This document shows, in pieces, positions 27,771-37,089 of a stretch of 64,000 nucleotides of DNA (the first letter of the stretch is position 1; the number at the start of each line of letters is the position of its first letter). The position numbers were made by a program, and so were the translations under genes. Under the pieces are notes generated by a model, which searched no databases, had not been told where the DNA came from, and saw only the letters and a program-made list of their open reading frames with translations. This DNA comes from Delftia sp. PS-11 (GTDB taxonomy: Bacteria > Pseudomonadota > Gammaproteobacteria > Burkholderiales > Burkholderiaceae_C), in NCBI RefSeq assembly GCF_029870285.1, contig NZ_JACSYA010000019.1, positions 78,875 through 142,874 on the forward strand, given 5' to 3'.

Positions 27771-29428
27771 AGGCCCTCCCCCAGGCTCAATGCATGGTAG
27801 TGCTCCTGGCCTTGCCAGCGCATGGCCACCGGCCACAGATGCAGCCTTGCGGCGTGGAATTCGACACGGCCAAACACTTCCTGCGGCACCAGCCCCTTGA
27901 GCAAGCCTGCGCGCAATGCCTGGCCACAGAGGCCCTGCGGCCCTTGCAGCATGCCGGACAGGGTGAACCCCGCCCCCTGCGCGCCAGTCAGCTCCAGTGC
28001 CCAATGGCCGCGCTGCGCATCGTCCTGCAAGGTGCCACAACCGGTCACGGCCAGACGCGCCCAGCGCGGCGGCTGCTGGCGCCAGGGGTCGGCACGCAGC
28101 TGGGCGGCATGCGCGTGCTGCAGCGCCAGCACCTCCTCGGGCGCAGGAAGCTGCATGGCAGCCGCTTGCCCGCCTGGCGGGCTGTCGGCCCAGTGTGCGC
28201 CTTCGCGCGTGGACAGGCGGCCGTCGTCGCTGACCCAGCCGCCCGCCAGCACGTGCAGGCCCTGGAGCAGCTGGTCCCTGCCCAGGCCATAGAGTGTTTC
28301 GTGCTCCAGCGCCTGCGCAGGCTGCCATTCAGGGTCCATGCCTTCGCTGCGCGAACTCGACCAGCACAGATAACGTCCCTCTGCCACATCCTGGAAATGC
28401 ACGGAAAAACCCCGCTGCCCGCCGCGTGTGCGCCATACCTCGGCAGCAATGGCACGCAGCGCCAGCCGGTCCACGCGCCGGTAGCTGCGCCGGTGCATGC
28501 CTGCCAGCTCGCGCAGCGGCCTGGGCAGCGGCTGCTGCGCCAGCCCGCGCAGCAGCATCCACAGCGCGGCCAGCAGGGGCGGCAGTGCCTCGGCGGCGCC
28601 TGCGCGCCCCGCCCGCTGGTCCCGCAAGGTGCGCACCAGTACATTCAGCAGCCCTGCGGGACGCGGCAGATCGGCCTGCCGCAATTCGATGGCCAGGGCC
28701 TGTCCCTGGTCCAGGAAAGCTGGCCCCATGGCCGCACCGCCCTGCAGCACCAGGGCCTGCATCCAGTGCCGCGCCTGCGCCAGCCGCGCCAGGGCCATGG
28801 CATCCAGCACGTCGGCAGGCAGATCGGGAATGGGCACGCCCGCCTCGCGGCGCGCCTGCAGCACGACCAGCGCCCGGTGGGCACAGGCTGGGGCCTTGCA
28901 ACTGCACTGGGCGCCTGCCAGGCCGCCTGCGCGCGGCAGCCGGACCGTGACCTGCTCAGGGTCGGACAATTCCCCCACCAGTGCCAAGGGTCCCTGCGAC
29001 AGACCGGCCTGCACGCCCTGCGCCAGCCAGCGCAGCGCGCGGCGGGTGGCAGCAGCGCCCAGGACCTGGGGCATGGACTGGGCATCGCCTTCCAGCCAGG
29101 GCGCCGCCAGCGGAGCAGGCTCGTCCGCAGCCGTGGACGGTGCCGGCGCTGCACTGGCCAGACGCTGGCGCAGGCCCAGCAAAAAGGCGCACAGGTGGTG
29201 GCAGGCGCCATAGGCGGGGCAGCCGCAGCGCAGGCCGGCAAAGCCCACGCCTTCCAGGGTCTGCGCATGGCCCTCCAGCTGCGCTGCGGCCCGGCCGGCC
29301 TCCAGCGTCCAGGCATGGCTATCCACGTCCGCCGAAGCCAGCGTCTTCGCGCCTCGGCGCAGCAGGCCCTTGTTGGCCCAGCCTGCAATCGCTTCGTCGT
29401 CCAGCGTGCGCAGCCAGTCCTGCATCAT
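27767..29428 (-). CDS. SWIM zinc-finger domain protein (YehQ-like)
   Basis: A 553-residue cytoplasmic protein. The N-terminal SWIM zinc finger is RCGCPAYGACHHLCAFLLGLRQRL (about 67-90); a second CxC...CxH-type set follows in QCSCKAPACAHRALVVLQARREAG (about 178-201), so two SWIM-like modules may be present. SWIM domains bind DNA or protein partners. The C-terminal half has no recognised domain (YLCWSSSRSEGMDPEWQPAQALEHETLYGLGRDQLLQGLHVLAGGW and following). Start and stop overlap the neighbouring genes by 4 bp each (ATGA), indicating tight coupling with the VWA gene upstream. The counterpart in E. coli is yehQ. Confidence 0.85.
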   Translation of the reverse strand: MMQDWLRTLDDEAIAGWANKGLLRRGAKTLASADVDSHAWTLEAGRAAAQLEGHAQTLEGVGFAGLRCGCPAYGACHHLCAFLLGLRQRLASAAPAPSTAADEPAPLAAPWLEGDAQSMPQVLGAAATRRALRWLAQGVQAGLSQGPLALVGELSDPEQVTVRLPRAGGLAGAQCSCKAPACAHRALVVLQARREAGVPIPDLPADVLDAMALARLAQARHWMQALVLQGGAAMGPAFLDQGQALAIELRQADLPRPAGLLNVLVRTLRDQRAGRAGAAEALPPLLAALWMLLRGLAQQPLPRPLRELAGMHRRSYRRVDRLALRAIAAEVWRTRGGQRGFSVHFQDVAEGRYLCWSSSRSEGMDPEWQPAQALEHETLYGLGRDQLLQGLHVLAGGWVSDDGRLSTREGAHWADSPPGGQAAAMQLPAPEEVLALQHAHAAQLRADPWRQQPPRWARLAVTGCGTLQDDAQRGHWALELTGAQGAGFTLSGMLQGPQGLCGQALRAGLLKGLVPQEVFGRVEFHAARLHLWPVAMRWQGQEHYHALSLGEGL

Positions 29429-30624
29429 GCGCCATGCCCTTTCATGGTCTCGGCCATCCAGTCGGCCAGATGGTCCGGCGTCATGACGGCCACGTCGGCC
29501 CCCAGCTGCCGCAGGCGCACCGCCAGGTCCCGGTCGTAGTCCGGCTCGGCGCGCCGGTCCAGGGCGGGAAGCACCAGCACGCGCACGCCGCTGCCGATCA
29601 GGCGCGCCGTTTCGCGCAGGACATGGTCCTCGTCATAGCCTTCATAGAGGTCGCTGATCAGCACCACCACGCTGCGGCGCGGAGCCGTGATACGGCCCGC
29701 CGCATGCGCAAGGGCCGCGCCGATGCGGGTGCCGCCGCCCAGCTGGGCGCCCATGAGCAGGGCTTCGGGCTCGCTCAACTGGCCGGAGACATCGGCGACT
29801 TCGTCGGAAAACAGCAGCAGATGGGTCTGCAGCGCCCGCACGCGCGCAAAAATGCTGGCCATGACGGCGCTGTGGATGACGGATTCATGCATGGAGCCGC
29901 TCTGGTCCACGAGCAGCCAGAGATCCCAGCGCAGGCGCAATGCTTCGCGCTCATGGAAAAACAGGCGCTCCAGCACCAGTTGCTGCTGCTCCAGCTGGTA
30001 ATGGCGCAGGTTGTGGCGCAGCGTGCGCTGCCAGTCCAGATTGGACAGCTGAGCCCGCCCCCGGCCGGCGGCACGCCGCCGCCGGGGCGACAGGGCCGCA
30101 CGCACACGCTGGGACAGCCGTGCCTGCAGGTCGCTGACCACGCGCGCCACCAGACGCCGCGCCTGGGCCAGCACCTGGGGCGGCAGGCTGGTGCGCACCG
30201 CCATCAACGCGACCACCAGTTCGATGCTGGGCGTGGCCTGGGCCAGCACCTCGGGATCGGCCAGCAGCTCCTGCATGCCATAACGGGCCAGCGCATCGCG
30301 CTGCAGTACCTCGGCCGCACTGCGCGGAAACAGCTGACGCACCTCGCCCAGCCAGCGCACGGCCTGGGGGTCGGGCGTGCTCCTGCCGCCACGCCACGGC
30401 ATGGCTTCATCATCGCCATCGCCAGACTGCTCGCGCGCCAGATGTTCTCTGCGGTACAGATATTCCATGGCAGCATCGCGGCGCTTGTCTTCAGGCGACA
30501 GCCGAGGGTAGCGGCCGGGGGCATCGCTGCGCCCGTCTGCCTGGGAAGGGTCCTCGGCATCGGCACCCAGAATCAGCCGCCAGCGCCGCAGTGCGTCTGC
30601 GTCCAGTCCTTCGTCTGTTGTCAT
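29425..30624 (-). CDS. VWA domain protein (YehP-like)
   Basis: A 399-residue cytoplasmic protein. The N-terminal part (about 1-200) is helical and charged, including YLYRREHLAREQSGDGDDEAMPW and RRRRAAGRGRAQLSNLDWQRTLRHNLRHYQLEQQQLVLERL. The C-terminal von Willebrand A domain has a MIDAS motif DQSGSMHESV (about 234), ALQTHLLLFSDEVADVSGQLSEPEALLMGAQLGGGTRIGAAL, and VVLISDLYEGYDED. VWA proteins paired with MoxR ATPases are thought to act as metal-dependent adaptors for substrate remodelling. Overlaps of 4 bp (ATGA) on both sides tie it to DUF5682 and SWIM genes. ATG 30624 is chosen; the open frame upstream is antisense to nothing and overlaps the DUF5682 gene in another frame. Confidence 0.9.
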   Translation of the reverse strand: MTTDEGLDADALRRWRLILGADAEDPSQADGRSDAPGRYPRLSPEDKRRDAAMEYLYRREHLAREQSGDGDDEAMPWRGGRSTPDPQAVRWLGEVRQLFPRSAAEVLQRDALARYGMQELLADPEVLAQATPSIELVVALMAVRTSLPPQVLAQARRLVARVVSDLQARLSQRVRAALSPRRRRAAGRGRAQLSNLDWQRTLRHNLRHYQLEQQQLVLERLFFHEREALRLRWDLWLLVDQSGSMHESVIHSAVMASIFARVRALQTHLLLFSDEVADVSGQLSEPEALLMGAQLGGGTRIGAALAHAAGRITAPRRSVVVLISDLYEGYDEDHVLRETARLIGSGVRVLVLPALDRRAEPDYDRDLAVRLRQLGADVAVMTPDHLADWMAETMKGHGA

Positions 30625-32957
30625 ATCAGTCCCCAGGGCTGCAGCAGGGCACGCACCTGTTCGGCCAACGCCTGGGCAGGCGCTGCCGCCTGAGGGCAGG
30701 CAGGCACTGCCACCGCCGGCCGGGCCAGCAGGCGCTCGCCCCACTGCCGTATCTCGGCGCGGCTCAGTTGCGCAAAGGCCAGGCGCATCGCAGGCAGGCC
30801 GTCGAAAAACGCCTCCTCGGGCCAGCGGGCCACGCCCTGGGCAAGCCGCAGCAGCATGGGCGGGTGACTGAGCAGCCAGCCCCGGCTCACGCGCAGAAAG
30901 CCTTGCAGGAATTCCCCCATGGACACGGCATCGTGCTCGGCCAGACCCAGCGCCTGATCGATGGCTGCGCCGGCCTGCGCCACGTCCCAGCATCCGGTCA
31001 CTGCCAGGATGCCGGCCGCCGCGCCACGCACGCGCGCCGGCGCCCGGGTGGCGTACAGCGCATCGCAGGCGCCGTGCAGCAGCGCCGCATCGGCCCAGGG
31101 CGCACTGCGGCAGGCCATGCCGTGCAGATCGGCCAGTGCGTCCAGTGCCGCTGCCTGCTGGGCCTCATCGCCTGCGCCCAGCCAGGGCATGCGCAGGCAG
31201 GCCTGCTGAAAGCAGCGTGCCAGCAAGGGCGGCAGCTGGGGCATGTCTTCACCGCCCAGCGCGTGGCAGGCTTCAAAAGCGCGGGCCAGTTGCACCGTGG
31301 CCTGGGCCAGGGCCAGCGCATCATGGCTGCGCTGCACCCAGCCGCCCACGGCCTCCAGCACCTGATCGGCAAGGCCCTCCAGGCCCATGACCAGCACCTC
31401 CAGCACACGGGCGGCCGGGCCGCCCTCGGCAGCGGGGTCGGCCAGCTTGTCGCGCACGCGGCCGATGGCCGCCTCCTGCAGGCTGGCGCCATAGCGCATG
31501 GCTTCGGTCAGGGCAACCGCCGTCTCCACCCGCCAGCCCAGCGACCAGACCTCGCGCACACGCGACAGCCCGGTGCCGGCCACGAAGTCGGGCCCCGCCA
31601 GCCGCTGGGCGTAGGGCACACCCAGAAAGCACAGGCGGTGCAGACCCTGAGAGATGCGGCGGTGGCGCGCGCTGCGGTAGATGTCCAGTTCCTTGCGCAC
31701 AGGCAGCGCGGGCCGCTGGGGCAGGCCATGGCGCATGCACCAGTCCTGCACGTCGGCCAGCAGCGGCGCCAGCGGTGCGTTGGGGGGCAGCAGGCCGTAT
31801 GTGTCATCGCCCAGCAGCCCCGCAAGCCGCAGCACCGGCACGCCGGTGTCTTCGTCCTGGCGCAGTACGGCGCTGTGCAGCGCCTCGGTCAACTCCATGC
31901 GCCCGCCATGGCAGCCACGCAGCGCCGCCAGGCCATGGGCCAGCCGCACGGCCTCGGACGCATCAGGCAGGCTGGCAGGCAGGTGCCGCTCGCGCAGGGC
32001 ACTCACCAGGCGCGCTGCCATGGCGGGCCAGGCCGCTTCGTCGGGCCGTGGCGTGCCAGCCTCCATGGCCTGCCAGACAGCCTGGTAGTAGCCGGGAGCC
32101 GGCAGGCCGGCCGCGTAGCCGCTGGCACGTTCAAGCCGGGCCAGCGTATAGGGAATCAGGTGAACGCCGGTACGTTGCACGGGCGGGGCCGCGCCGGGGC
32201 TGCCCGCCTGGCGCAGGCCCGCGACGATGCCAGCCACATGCATGCCGCCGCAGACCACGAGGCAGCGCCCGCCTTCGTCCAGGGCGGCGCGCACCTGGGC
32301 TGCCATATGGGCCTCACGCCCGGCATCCTCGTCGCTGACGGCACCGGCCTGCTCGCGCAGCAGCGCACTCAGTCCCAGCACGGCGCTGAAATAGGCAGAC
32401 GCCGTGGCATCTTCTCTTGCAGACTCGAAATGGCGGTCCCACCATTCGTCGAAATCGCGGCAGCCGCTGGCCTGCACCAGGGCTGCCACGGCATCCGGCG
32501 CCTGCCGCACGGGCTCCTGCACCAGCGTAGGCTCGGGCGAGCGCGCAAAATAGTCGCGCAGCGCCTGCTGCTGCAGCCGTGCGCCATAAGGCAAATCAAT
32601 GAACCGTACAGCGGCGCCCTGCCGCGCGGCTTCGCGCAGCGCGACCCACTCGGGCGAGAACGCGGCAAACGGCACATAGCAGCGGCAATGCCAGTCCTCG
32701 TCGCCTGCAGCATCCGCCGGCACGCGGGCGTGCAGGTAGGCCGCCAGCGGCACGCGCGCCCGCGCGTGCTGCAAAGCGGGCAGCAGCGCATCCAGCTCGG
32801 TGGGCCCTTCGATCAGCACATGGGTGGGCTGGAATTCGCGCATCAGCGCGCGCAGGTGATGGGCACAGCGCGGGCTGTGGTGGCGCACGGGCGCCAGGCG
32901 CAGGCCGGGCACAGGCGCCAGCAGCGCCTCAGCCTCAATGGGCAGCACGGCCGCCAT
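30621..32957 (-). CDS. DUF5682 family protein (YehM-like)
   Basis: A 778-residue protein of the DUF5682 family, function unknown. N-terminal signature stretches include LAPVRHHSPRCAHHLRALMREFQPTHVLIEGPTELDALLPAL (about 19-60), YVPFAAFSPEWVALREAARQGAAVRFIDLPYGAR (about 93-126) and RCLVVCGGMHVAGIVAGLRQ (about 228-247). These resemble the arrangement of TraB/EreA-like folds (HxxP, EGP, GGMH); that fold call is only a suggestion. The rest is helical repeat-like. ATG 32957 (MAAVLPIEAEALLAPVPG) overlaps the end of the MoxR gene by 23 bp; an upstream in-frame extension exists but reads through coding DNA of that gene. The last codon overlaps the VWA start. Confidence 0.88.
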   Translation of the reverse strand: MAAVLPIEAEALLAPVPGLRLAPVRHHSPRCAHHLRALMREFQPTHVLIEGPTELDALLPALQHARARVPLAAYLHARVPADAAGDEDWHCRCYVPFAAFSPEWVALREAARQGAAVRFIDLPYGARLQQQALRDYFARSPEPTLVQEPVRQAPDAVAALVQASGCRDFDEWWDRHFESAREDATASAYFSAVLGLSALLREQAGAVSDEDAGREAHMAAQVRAALDEGGRCLVVCGGMHVAGIVAGLRQAGSPGAAPPVQRTGVHLIPYTLARLERASGYAAGLPAPGYYQAVWQAMEAGTPRPDEAAWPAMAARLVSALRERHLPASLPDASEAVRLAHGLAALRGCHGGRMELTEALHSAVLRQDEDTGVPVLRLAGLLGDDTYGLLPPNAPLAPLLADVQDWCMRHGLPQRPALPVRKELDIYRSARHRRISQGLHRLCFLGVPYAQRLAGPDFVAGTGLSRVREVWSLGWRVETAVALTEAMRYGASLQEAAIGRVRDKLADPAAEGGPAARVLEVLVMGLEGLADQVLEAVGGWVQRSHDALALAQATVQLARAFEACHALGGEDMPQLPPLLARCFQQACLRMPWLGAGDEAQQAAALDALADLHGMACRSAPWADAALLHGACDALYATRAPARVRGAAAGILAVTGCWDVAQAGAAIDQALGLAEHDAVSMGEFLQGFLRVSRGWLLSHPPMLLRLAQGVARWPEEAFFDGLPAMRLAFAQLSRAEIRQWGERLLARPAVAVPACPQAAAPAQALAEQVRALLQPWGLI

Positions 32958-34074
32958 CGACGAAATCGAGCCAGTCCGCGCTGGACGCGCGCTGGCGCGC
33001 CACCACGCGCAGGTATTCGGCGAAGCGGCGCCGGTCCTCGTCGTCGTCCTTGATGACCGTGCCCAGCAGGTGATGTGCCAGATGCGCTGGGCGCAGCCGC
33101 GCCTCGCCAAAATACCAGCACTGGCTGGCGGCATTGAGCACCACGTCGATGGCCTCGGCCGTGGACAGCACCGTGCCGGGCCGCTCCACGGCAATGTCCC
33201 CGACCTGTCCACTGCGCAGCTCATGGAAGGCGGTGGCCAGCAGGGTCAGCACCTCGGGGGCAACGGTGGTGCCGATGCGCTGGCGCGCCAGCGCTCGGCC
33301 TGCTTCTTCGGCGATCAGCGCGGCCTGGGCCTGCACGCTCTCCAGAGGCCGCATGGTCTCGAAGTTGAAGCGGCGCTTGAGCGCCGAGGACATTTCGTTG
33401 ACGCCCCGGTCGCGCAGATTGGCTGTGGCAATGACGTTGAAGCCCGGCCGCGCCAGCAGCCAGGGCTGCTCGTGCTTGAGCTCGGGAATCTGCAGCAGGC
33501 GCTCGGACAGCACAGGCACCAGGCAGTCCTGGACCTCGGTGGCGCAGCGCGTGATTTCCTCGAAGCGCAGCAGCCGCCCCTCGCTCATGGCGCGGTGCAG
33601 CGGCCCCGGCACCAGAGACTCCGGCCCCGGCCCATCGCGCAGCAGCAGCGCATAGTTCCAGCCGTAGCGGATCTGCTCTTCCACCACACCGGCCCCGCCC
33701 TGCACGGTGAGCTTGCTGTCGCCGCTGATGGCGGCCGCCAGCAACTCGGACAGCAGCGACTTGGCCGTGCCGGGCTCGCCCACCAGCATCAGGCCGCGCT
33801 GCCCGGCCAGGGTGACGATGGCGCGCTCGACCAGCGCGTCATTGCCATGGATCTTGCGCGCAACGGCCAGGCCGTCATCCCCCTGGGGGCCTGGCCCGCC
33901 CAGGATGAAGCGGCGCACGGCGCGCGGACTCAGGCGCCAGCCTTCGGGGCGCGGCCCCTGGTCGCTGTCCTGCAGCGCGGCCAGTTCCTGCGCGTGGGCC
34001 TGCTCGGCCGGCTGGCGCTGAACGGCGGCGGCATCGGCTGCGCGCGCAGCGGTGGAGTTGCGCCGGGTCGCCAT
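32935..34074 (-). CDS. MoxR-family AAA+ ATPase (YehL-like)
   Basis: A 379-residue AAA+ ATPase. Walker A is GEPGTAKSLLSELLAAAISG (about 97-116) and the Walker B-like element is RLLRFEEITRCATEVQDCLVPVLSERLL (about 167-194). Sensor 1 is FNVIATANLRDRGVNEMSSALKRRFNFETM, with the arginine finger in KRRF. The MoxR lid follows. An N-terminal tail of about 55 residues is low complexity (TAARAADAAAVQRQPAEQAHAQELAAL). MoxR ATPases remodel or insert cofactors into partner proteins together with VWA proteins. The gene arrangement places it in the YehL subfamily. It starts inside the DUF4132 stop (TGATG at 34076-34072). Confidence 0.92.
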   Translation of the reverse strand: MATRRNSTAARAADAAAVQRQPAEQAHAQELAALQDSDQGPRPEGWRLSPRAVRRFILGGPGPQGDDGLAVARKIHGNDALVERAIVTLAGQRGLMLVGEPGTAKSLLSELLAAAISGDSKLTVQGGAGVVEEQIRYGWNYALLLRDGPGPESLVPGPLHRAMSEGRLLRFEEITRCATEVQDCLVPVLSERLLQIPELKHEQPWLLARPGFNVIATANLRDRGVNEMSSALKRRFNFETMRPLESVQAQAALIAEEAGRALARQRIGTTVAPEVLTLLATAFHELRSGQVGDIAVERPGTVLSTAEAIDVVLNAASQCWYFGEARLRPAHLAHHLLGTVIKDDDEDRRRFAEYLRVVARQRASSADWLDFVDGGRAAH

Positions 34075-36992
34075 CAGTCACCCTCCCTGCCGCTGACCGC
34101 CTTGGCGGCCATGGCCGCGAACTGCCCCATCAGCGTGGCCTGCAGCGCACGCGGCCACTGCGCTGGCTGCAGGCGCAGCCAGCGGCCATCTTCATCGCGC
34201 TGGCTGCTGTCAAAGGCCACCGCGTTCACTATGGATACACGGTTTTCCAGATCCATGAAGGGCATGTAGCGGCCATGATTGAGCGTGATGGACAGCTGCG
34301 GCCCTGTCAGGTCCAGGTTGTGCTCGTAGATGCCGGGGCCATCCTCCACAGAGCCGGGACGGTAGTTCCATTTGGCCAGCAGCCCGGACAGTGCGCCCTG
34401 GCTGATTTCCAGCGCGGCAGCAGGGTGCAGGGCACCATCCTTCCATTGCGAGGCATCGGGCAGCAGACAGGCTGCGCCCACCTGATCGATCAGCGGCTGC
34501 AGCTCATAGTCGGCCAGGCAGGTGCGCCAGGCCTCGGCCTCGCCCGGCGCGGCATCCGCCGGGTGCCAGAGCGTGATGTGCGCATCTGCGGGCAGCTCCA
34601 CCGGGTCATCATTGGCATCCACCAGCGAAAAATCCTCGGCAATACGAAAGCTCACGCCCTGCTGCAGCTGCCAGATCAGGCTGCGCCCCACGATGCGCAG
34701 CAAAGGGTGCTGCAGAAACAGCCTGTGCCAGCGCTGTGCCGGCCAGCGCTGGCCGGTGATGAAGGCGGTATGCAGGCGCGGCCCCTGCTGTTTGGCAATG
34801 GCCTTGACCCCCGAAGCCGTGGTCTTGAACTCGGCGTTGGCCGCATCCCACTGCAGGCGCAGCGATTCGTCCTTGAGCGCGGGCAGGGTCTTGGAGGCCT
34901 TGCCCTTGTCGTTCACCACACGCAGGCTCAGATCGCCCTGCAGTTGCACGCGGTAGCGCTGCGGCCCCACCTCCAGCACCAGGCCATCGCCGCCCAGGCC
35001 AAAGTCCGGCGTCAGTTCGTCATACAGCTCGATCAGGCTCAGCCCGCGCCGCTGGGCCGCTGCCTTGAGGGTGTCGTGCGTGGCCGCGATGACCAGGTCC
35101 TTGAGCTTGCGCGAGGTGGACAGCGCCTGCACCTGGGACAGCGCATAGATGGTGTCGAGCGCGCCCAGCTGCTCCACGGCAATCACGGCGCGCTGCTTCT
35201 TGGTGTAGCCCCAGGCCTTGACGGCCGCCACCAGGGTCTGCACCAGGCGGTCGTCAATGTGGCCGGCGGCCAGGCGCAGCGCCCAGCGCGCCTTGGGATC
35301 GCCCTCCAGCCCCACCCAGACATTGACCAGATGCAGCGACAGCTGGGCCCGGCTCTCGGTGGGCACATGGGCCAGCATCTGCCACACCAGCGGCGGCAAC
35401 TCCTCCTCGGCCGTGGCCACCAGATGCAGCACGATGCGCGCGGCATGCTCGGACAAGGGGGCGAACAGCGCCAGCGTCTGCGGCTGGTCGTAGGGCTTGA
35501 TGCTGCTGGAAAAACGCTTGAAGCGCGCCACGCGGGCCTCCAGCGCCTGCAGATCAACCGGTTGCCCGTCCGCCCCCTGCCCTGCCAGGGCACCAGGCAC
35601 CTGCACGCCCAATGCCAGCAGCCGGGCCTCGACCATGCTCTCGGAGCCCAGGTCCAGGCCCGTGCGCAGCAATGCCTGCAGCAAAGGGGCCACGCCCGGG
35701 TCCGGATGGGCCAGCAAAATGTCGCGGCAGGCCAGCTGCATCTGCTTTTCGCGGCGCGCCAGCCAGCCCGTGGACTCGAACACGGCGCCCAGGGCCTGTG
35801 CATCCAGCGCCTGCATGCAGCGCGCCACAGCATCGCGCAGTGCCCGCGAGTTGCTGCCAGACAGCAGATCGCCCAGTGGCGGCAGCAAGCCATGCAGCAG
35901 GGACGGGTCCAGCTGCGGCAGCAACTGCGCCAGCCTTGCCGTGGGAATGTCGCGCAAATAGTCTGGCTGCTCGGCCAGCATGCGGTTGAGCAGCGCGATG
36001 AAAGACGCGCTGCTGGACCGCTTCAGAATGCAGGACAGCAGGTGAGGCATGAGCTGCGGGTAGCGGGCATCCCAGATCTGCTGGGCCGTCACCGCATCGA
36101 AGTGGTAGCTGGGGCGCCAGCCTTGCATCCAGTCCGCAAAAGGCTGGGCATCATCGCGCACCAGACGGTCGAAGATGGCGGTGAAGTAGTCCTGCGGCTC
36201 GCGGTCGGCATCGCGCATGAGCATATTGACCAGCTCTTCGCGGCACTTGGCATCGGCGCCCAGGTCCCAGCGCAGTGCGATCAGGCCAGGATCTTCCTTG
36301 ATGGGCTTGGCATCGAACCAGTCGGGGTGGCGGCGAAAGAAGTCGTACCAGGGTGCGCAGCGCTGCGGATGCGGCACCTCGCTGTGGCGTTGCATGTAGA
36401 TGCGGCTGGCGTCCGCATAGAACTCACCGCCCCGCTCTGCCAGTTGCAGCAGGTCATCATCGCCCAGGCTTTCCAGCAGATCACGCCATTCAATGCCGCC
36501 ATAGATGGGGCCACCCAGCTGATTGAGCTGCGCGGCCCAGTCCATGTGCGCCAGCACCTTCTCGCGCTCAATCCCCGGATACCAGAGCCAATTGAACATG
36601 CCGAGGATGCGGTTTTCGCGGAAATCGCGCTTGTCCTCCTCGGCGCGGGGCCGGGCCAGGCTGGCGCGTGCCATCTGCTCGAACTCTGCTGCCAGCTCGG
36701 GGCTGCGGCGCGGAATCGTGCGGTCCCAGCTGCCCACCATGTCGAAACCGAAAGGAATCATCTGCCGCGCGAACGCCAGCCACAGGTCATGATCCTGGGT
36801 CCAGGGCAGGTCATTGCCCCGCAGGTTGCGCAGCGGATGGTCGTAGCTGTCGAAAACCTTGCGCAGAAAGGCGCCAACCTCTGCGTCCTGTCCGGCGCGC
36901 ATGCGCTGCGCCAGAACCTGCGCCAGTTCGGTGGCTGGCAGGGAAGCGCTCAACTCATCAAGCGTGGCCTGTTCGGTGGTGATGGTGTTCAT
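34074..36992 (-). CDS. DUF4132 (MolR/YehI-like) protein, second paralogue
   Basis: A 972-residue cytoplasmic protein. The body consists of alpha-helical repeat-like sequence (for example LSEHAARIVLHLVATAEEELPPLVWQMLAHVPTESRAQLSLHLVNVWVGLEGDPKARWALRLAAGHIDDRLVQTLVAAVKAWGYT). The DUF4132 core is toward the C-terminus: DELTPDFGLGGDGLVLEVGPQRYRVQLQGDLSLRVVNDKGKASKTLPALKDESL...QQGPRLHTAFITGQRWPAQRWHRLFLQHPLLRIVGRSLIWQ. The extreme C-terminus has RPGSVEDGPGIYEHNLDL. No WGR domain is evident. ATG 36992 (MNTITTEQATLDELSASLP) is preferred over a start nine codons upstream. Clear tandem paralogue of the upstream gene, 97 bp away. Confidence 0.9.
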   Translation of the reverse strand: MNTITTEQATLDELSASLPATELAQVLAQRMRAGQDAEVGAFLRKVFDSYDHPLRNLRGNDLPWTQDHDLWLAFARQMIPFGFDMVGSWDRTIPRRSPELAAEFEQMARASLARPRAEEDKRDFRENRILGMFNWLWYPGIEREKVLAHMDWAAQLNQLGGPIYGGIEWRDLLESLGDDDLLQLAERGGEFYADASRIYMQRHSEVPHPQRCAPWYDFFRRHPDWFDAKPIKEDPGLIALRWDLGADAKCREELVNMLMRDADREPQDYFTAIFDRLVRDDAQPFADWMQGWRPSYHFDAVTAQQIWDARYPQLMPHLLSCILKRSSSASFIALLNRMLAEQPDYLRDIPTARLAQLLPQLDPSLLHGLLPPLGDLLSGSNSRALRDAVARCMQALDAQALGAVFESTGWLARREKQMQLACRDILLAHPDPGVAPLLQALLRTGLDLGSESMVEARLLALGVQVPGALAGQGADGQPVDLQALEARVARFKRFSSSIKPYDQPQTLALFAPLSEHAARIVLHLVATAEEELPPLVWQMLAHVPTESRAQLSLHLVNVWVGLEGDPKARWALRLAAGHIDDRLVQTLVAAVKAWGYTKKQRAVIAVEQLGALDTIYALSQVQALSTSRKLKDLVIAATHDTLKAAAQRRGLSLIELYDELTPDFGLGGDGLVLEVGPQRYRVQLQGDLSLRVVNDKGKASKTLPALKDESLRLQWDAANAEFKTTASGVKAIAKQQGPRLHTAFITGQRWPAQRWHRLFLQHPLLRIVGRSLIWQLQQGVSFRIAEDFSLVDANDDPVELPADAHITLWHPADAAPGEAEAWRTCLADYELQPLIDQVGAACLLPDASQWKDGALHPAAALEISQGALSGLLAKWNYRPGSVEDGPGIYEHNLDLTGPQLSITLNHGRYMPFMDLENRVSIVNAVAFDSSQRDEDGRWLRLQPAQWPRALQATLMGQFAAMAAKAVSGREGD

Positions 36993-37089
36993 GGGTGCGG
37001 GGTCTGCAAGAAAATTCAAGCCTGTGGCACAGCCGCCAGGCAGCGAGTATCGCCGGTACCAATAGAGTTCCCGGCCATGTCATGCAACA

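Noticed and set aside
27794..30693. Two long plus-strand open frames opposite the SWIM and VWA genes
   Set aside because: Both are antisense to genes with clear SWIM and MIDAS motifs and tight operon overlaps; composition is typical of shadow frames.
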